Positions 62,076-64,000 of a stretch of 64,000 bases of DNA are shown here, one piece after another (position 1 is the first letter of the stretch; every line of letters begins with the position of its first letter). The notes beneath the pieces are model-generated. The model made no database searches. It had not been told where the DNA came from and saw nothing but the letters and a program-made list of their open reading frames with translations. This stretch comes from Micromussa lordhowensis (Eukaryota > Cnidaria > Anthozoa > Scleractinia > Lobophylliidae), in contig OZ026600.1 in NCBI GenBank assembly GCA_964020085.1, forward strand, positions 32,529,820 to 32,593,819, given 5' to 3'. The translations under genes were made by a program, and so were the position numbers.

Positions 62076-64000
62076 ATGGATCCCTCCAACAGCACTGTCT
62101 GCTTGCGCTTCGATTTCGCAACCTCCACACGCCCAGTATCTCTTCGCGGAAAAGGGAAAACGGTGAAAATAGGACATGTGGAGATCCCTCTGTTCTGGGC
62201 GAATTTGTGTTTCGCTTTTGTCGCCGTAGCCGGTCAAGTTGGTCAAAGCGTCTCGTTACCTCTGTGGGTCGACTCTACAAATGGAAATCGTCCAGGGAGA
62301 TCGGTGGACAGTTATTTCGTGTTGTCCTTTGGAAGTCTGTCGTTTGTTGTAATATTTGGGCTGGGGCTACTTTTTATTCGGATCTTTTCACCTCAAGAGC
62401 TTGAAACGGAGAAGCGTTTTCCTCAATTAATGCTGTTTTTAATCGGCCTCTGTGATTCATTGAACGGAGCGTTAGTTGTTTTTGCGAGCAAAGGATCGAG
62501 AACTCCGCCATATCTCCAGGCTATTCTCGGAAACTTCATGATTCCTTTAACCATATTATTCAGGTGAGTGAGTTTTATATTTCAGTTTAATTAAATTTGC
62601 ATACGAAACTGAAAATAAAAGCATGCAGAATGTGAGAAACTGCATTGACATACAGAACAGAAAAAAACACAAAGGAAAAAGAAAAAGTCGCAACAGTCAC
62701 GCTAAAGCATTGGCGGAACTTCAAGCGATGTATCCTGCGTCACGCTTAATAGGTGTCGAGTTTGTTTACTTTACCCCACAAAAAAGAGAAATTTGCAATT
62801 TAGGAAAAGCCATAGAAAGATAAATTGCCTACAAATATAAACCAGATTTTCCTCTTTCCTCATAGTAGTATAGGAGATAGGGGTTTTAGCGCATTTTATT
62901 CTAAAATGTCGCTCATACAATCAAAAAACAGAAAAAAAAAAACACAAAGGAAAAAAAGAAAAAGTCGCAACTGTCACGCTAAAGCAAAGACGGAAATTCA
63001 CGCGATGTATCCTGCGTCACGCTTAAGAGGTGTCGAGTTTGTTTACCCCACAAAAAAAGAGATATTGGCAATTTAGGAAAAGCCATAGAAAGATAAATTA
63101 CCTCTGACAAATATAAACCAGATTTTCCTCTTTCCTCGTAGTTTTATAGGAGATAGGGGTTTTAGCGCATTTTATTCTAAAATGTCGCTCATGCAATCAA
63201 AATTAAAATTTTGATCTCCCCTTCTCTATATTACTCCATTAAATGGTAATCATTTTATGATAAAACTATATGTTTTTCATTAATTTCACGTCTTTAACAC
63301 AGGATCAATGTAAAGTACTGTTCTACAAGGTCTGGGAGACATTAAATGGCTCACGCAACGGTATCGCTAAACGATAAAACACTCTTATTCAAATTTCTAT
63401 CTACAATTCATATTTATTAGACGACCATCTTTCATTCATAAAGCAAATTCACAGAGTTTTTCAATTTATTACTTATTATTTTCTTTTTTGAAGGATTCCA
63501 AAATGATTTTGAAAACAAACCTGTTTTGGTATTGAAAGCATCCTTTGCTATTTTACCTGAATAATAATCTTTAAACATTTTGTTTAGTTTGTGGAAAGAA
63601 AGTTTCTGAAATCTTTTGACCTACCTTTATTCCTGTTTTAATAGGATTGGCGGCATCTTTGATAACCATACTTTTTTGATTTTTAACAAAACTTGTTTTA
63701 ACATGATTCGATTCTATGCAAATTGATTTCATCACTGTTCTTCCATTTTTGGTTTTAACAAATTGAATGCTTTTATTACCAGTTAATTTTTTATGCTTAA
63801 CACAGTATGTTTTTTCCACATATGAAAACATTATATTATATTATATCAAATCTCAAAATCTTTTTTGTCGTTCTTATGATGAATTGAATATTTAGAACTG
63901 TAGGCTTTTTATCTGTCTGTGTTTACAGTGCGTGAAAGTCTCAGAAAGACCGGATGTCATTCTCAGACAGAAAAACAGGAACACATAAAAGGGACTTTCC
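62076..64000 (+). CDS. CRT-like transporter, copy 3, first exon only
   Basis: Exon 1 (62076-62563, 162 codons plus two bases) starts with the same MDPSNS-type N terminus and ends at the same phase-2 donor after IPLTILFR. The N-terminal tail is ten residues shorter than in copies 1 and 2, and the charged loop is altered (PQELETEKRF). The membrane segments and KGSRTPPYLQAILGNF are conserved. Exon 2 is not found before 64000, so the gene continues outside the window. It is the most diverged of the three copies, suggesting the oldest split. Confidence 0.7.
62660..63205 (+). repeat. two tandem copies of a roughly 270-bp unit in copy 3 intron 1
   Basis: ACACAAAGGAAAAA, AAAGTCGCAAC and GATGTATCCTGCGTCACGC recur in the same order from 62668 and from 62940, about 90% identical by eye, with small indels. 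This is a local direct duplication; the reading frames in it are not genes. Confidence 0.75.
63571..63831 (-). pseudogene. decayed viral-type zinc-ribbon protein, possible second Polinton remnant
   Basis: An 86-codon minus-strand frame has YCVKHKKLTGNK, VKTKNGRTVMKS and TSFVKNQK, a pattern I recognise from small CxxC zinc-ribbon proteins of Polinton-like and other large DNA elements. Cysteines expected at the second and later positions are replaced (His and Ser), so zinc binding is probably lost. The flanks hold no other recognisable element gene. The similarity is by eye only. Confidence 0.35.

Noticed and set aside
62623..63076. Two similar small Lys/Arg-rich frames
   Set aside because: They lie in a tandemly duplicated intronic repeat and have no conserved start, length or frame.

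Overview
This window is animal nuclear DNA, most likely from a cnidarian and probably an anthozoan such as a stony coral; that assignment is an inference. The support is: host genes split into many short GT-AG exons, AT-rich introns packed with fold-back DNA repeats, tRNA-derived SINEs, Penelope-like and L1/Tx1-like retroelements, and a Polinton. One scaffold gap of exactly 200 N lies at 53801-54000.

Layout. 1-1754 is repeat-rich intergenic DNA. 1755-13760 is a Polinton/Maverick-type element with 0.8-0.9 kb terminal inverted repeats, AGT-repeat ends and a 6-bp target duplication (CCCTAG). It carries a zinc-finger packaging ATPase on the minus strand, and two small virion-like proteins and an acidic zinc-ribbon protein on the plus strand. 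No polymerase, integrase, protease or major capsid gene is visible. The two arms diverge from a central (CCA)n/CTATTGTT minisatellite, and each gene has its own TATA box. Two elements are nested in it: a 1.46-kb inverted-repeat transposon in the left TIR, and a 5-kb 5'-truncated L1-like LINE that separates the first plus-strand promoter from its gene. 13766-15400 is mostly a 0.9-kb TA-flanked MITE.

Host genes. 15407-31511 encodes a complete polypeptide N-acetylgalactosaminyltransferase of the GALNT2/14/16 type: 15 exons and 541 residues, with all splice phases consistent. 31512-37100 is a dense graveyard of palindromic MITEs, a Penelope fragment and a LINE fragment. From 37142 to the window end lies a tandem array of three CRT-like (chloroquine-resistance-transporter family, DMT superfamily) membrane transporter genes. 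Copies 1 (37142-42739) and 2 (46631-58657) are complete, with six exons each and 450 codons each. Copy 3 (62076 onward) shows only its first exon. SINEs at matching intron positions show that copies 1 and 2 came from a segmental duplication of an already SINE-bearing gene. Later insertions are specific to one copy, including a 778-bp element with a visible empty site in the paralogue and a 5.4-kb pile of LINE, gap and Penelope DNA in copy 2 intron 3. A decayed zinc-ribbon ORF near the right edge (63571-63831) may be a remnant of a second Polinton-like element.

The GALNT acts in the Golgi to start mucin-type O-glycosylation. The CRT-like proteins are probably vacuolar or lysosomal solute carriers. 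Nothing here shows that the two host loci work together.
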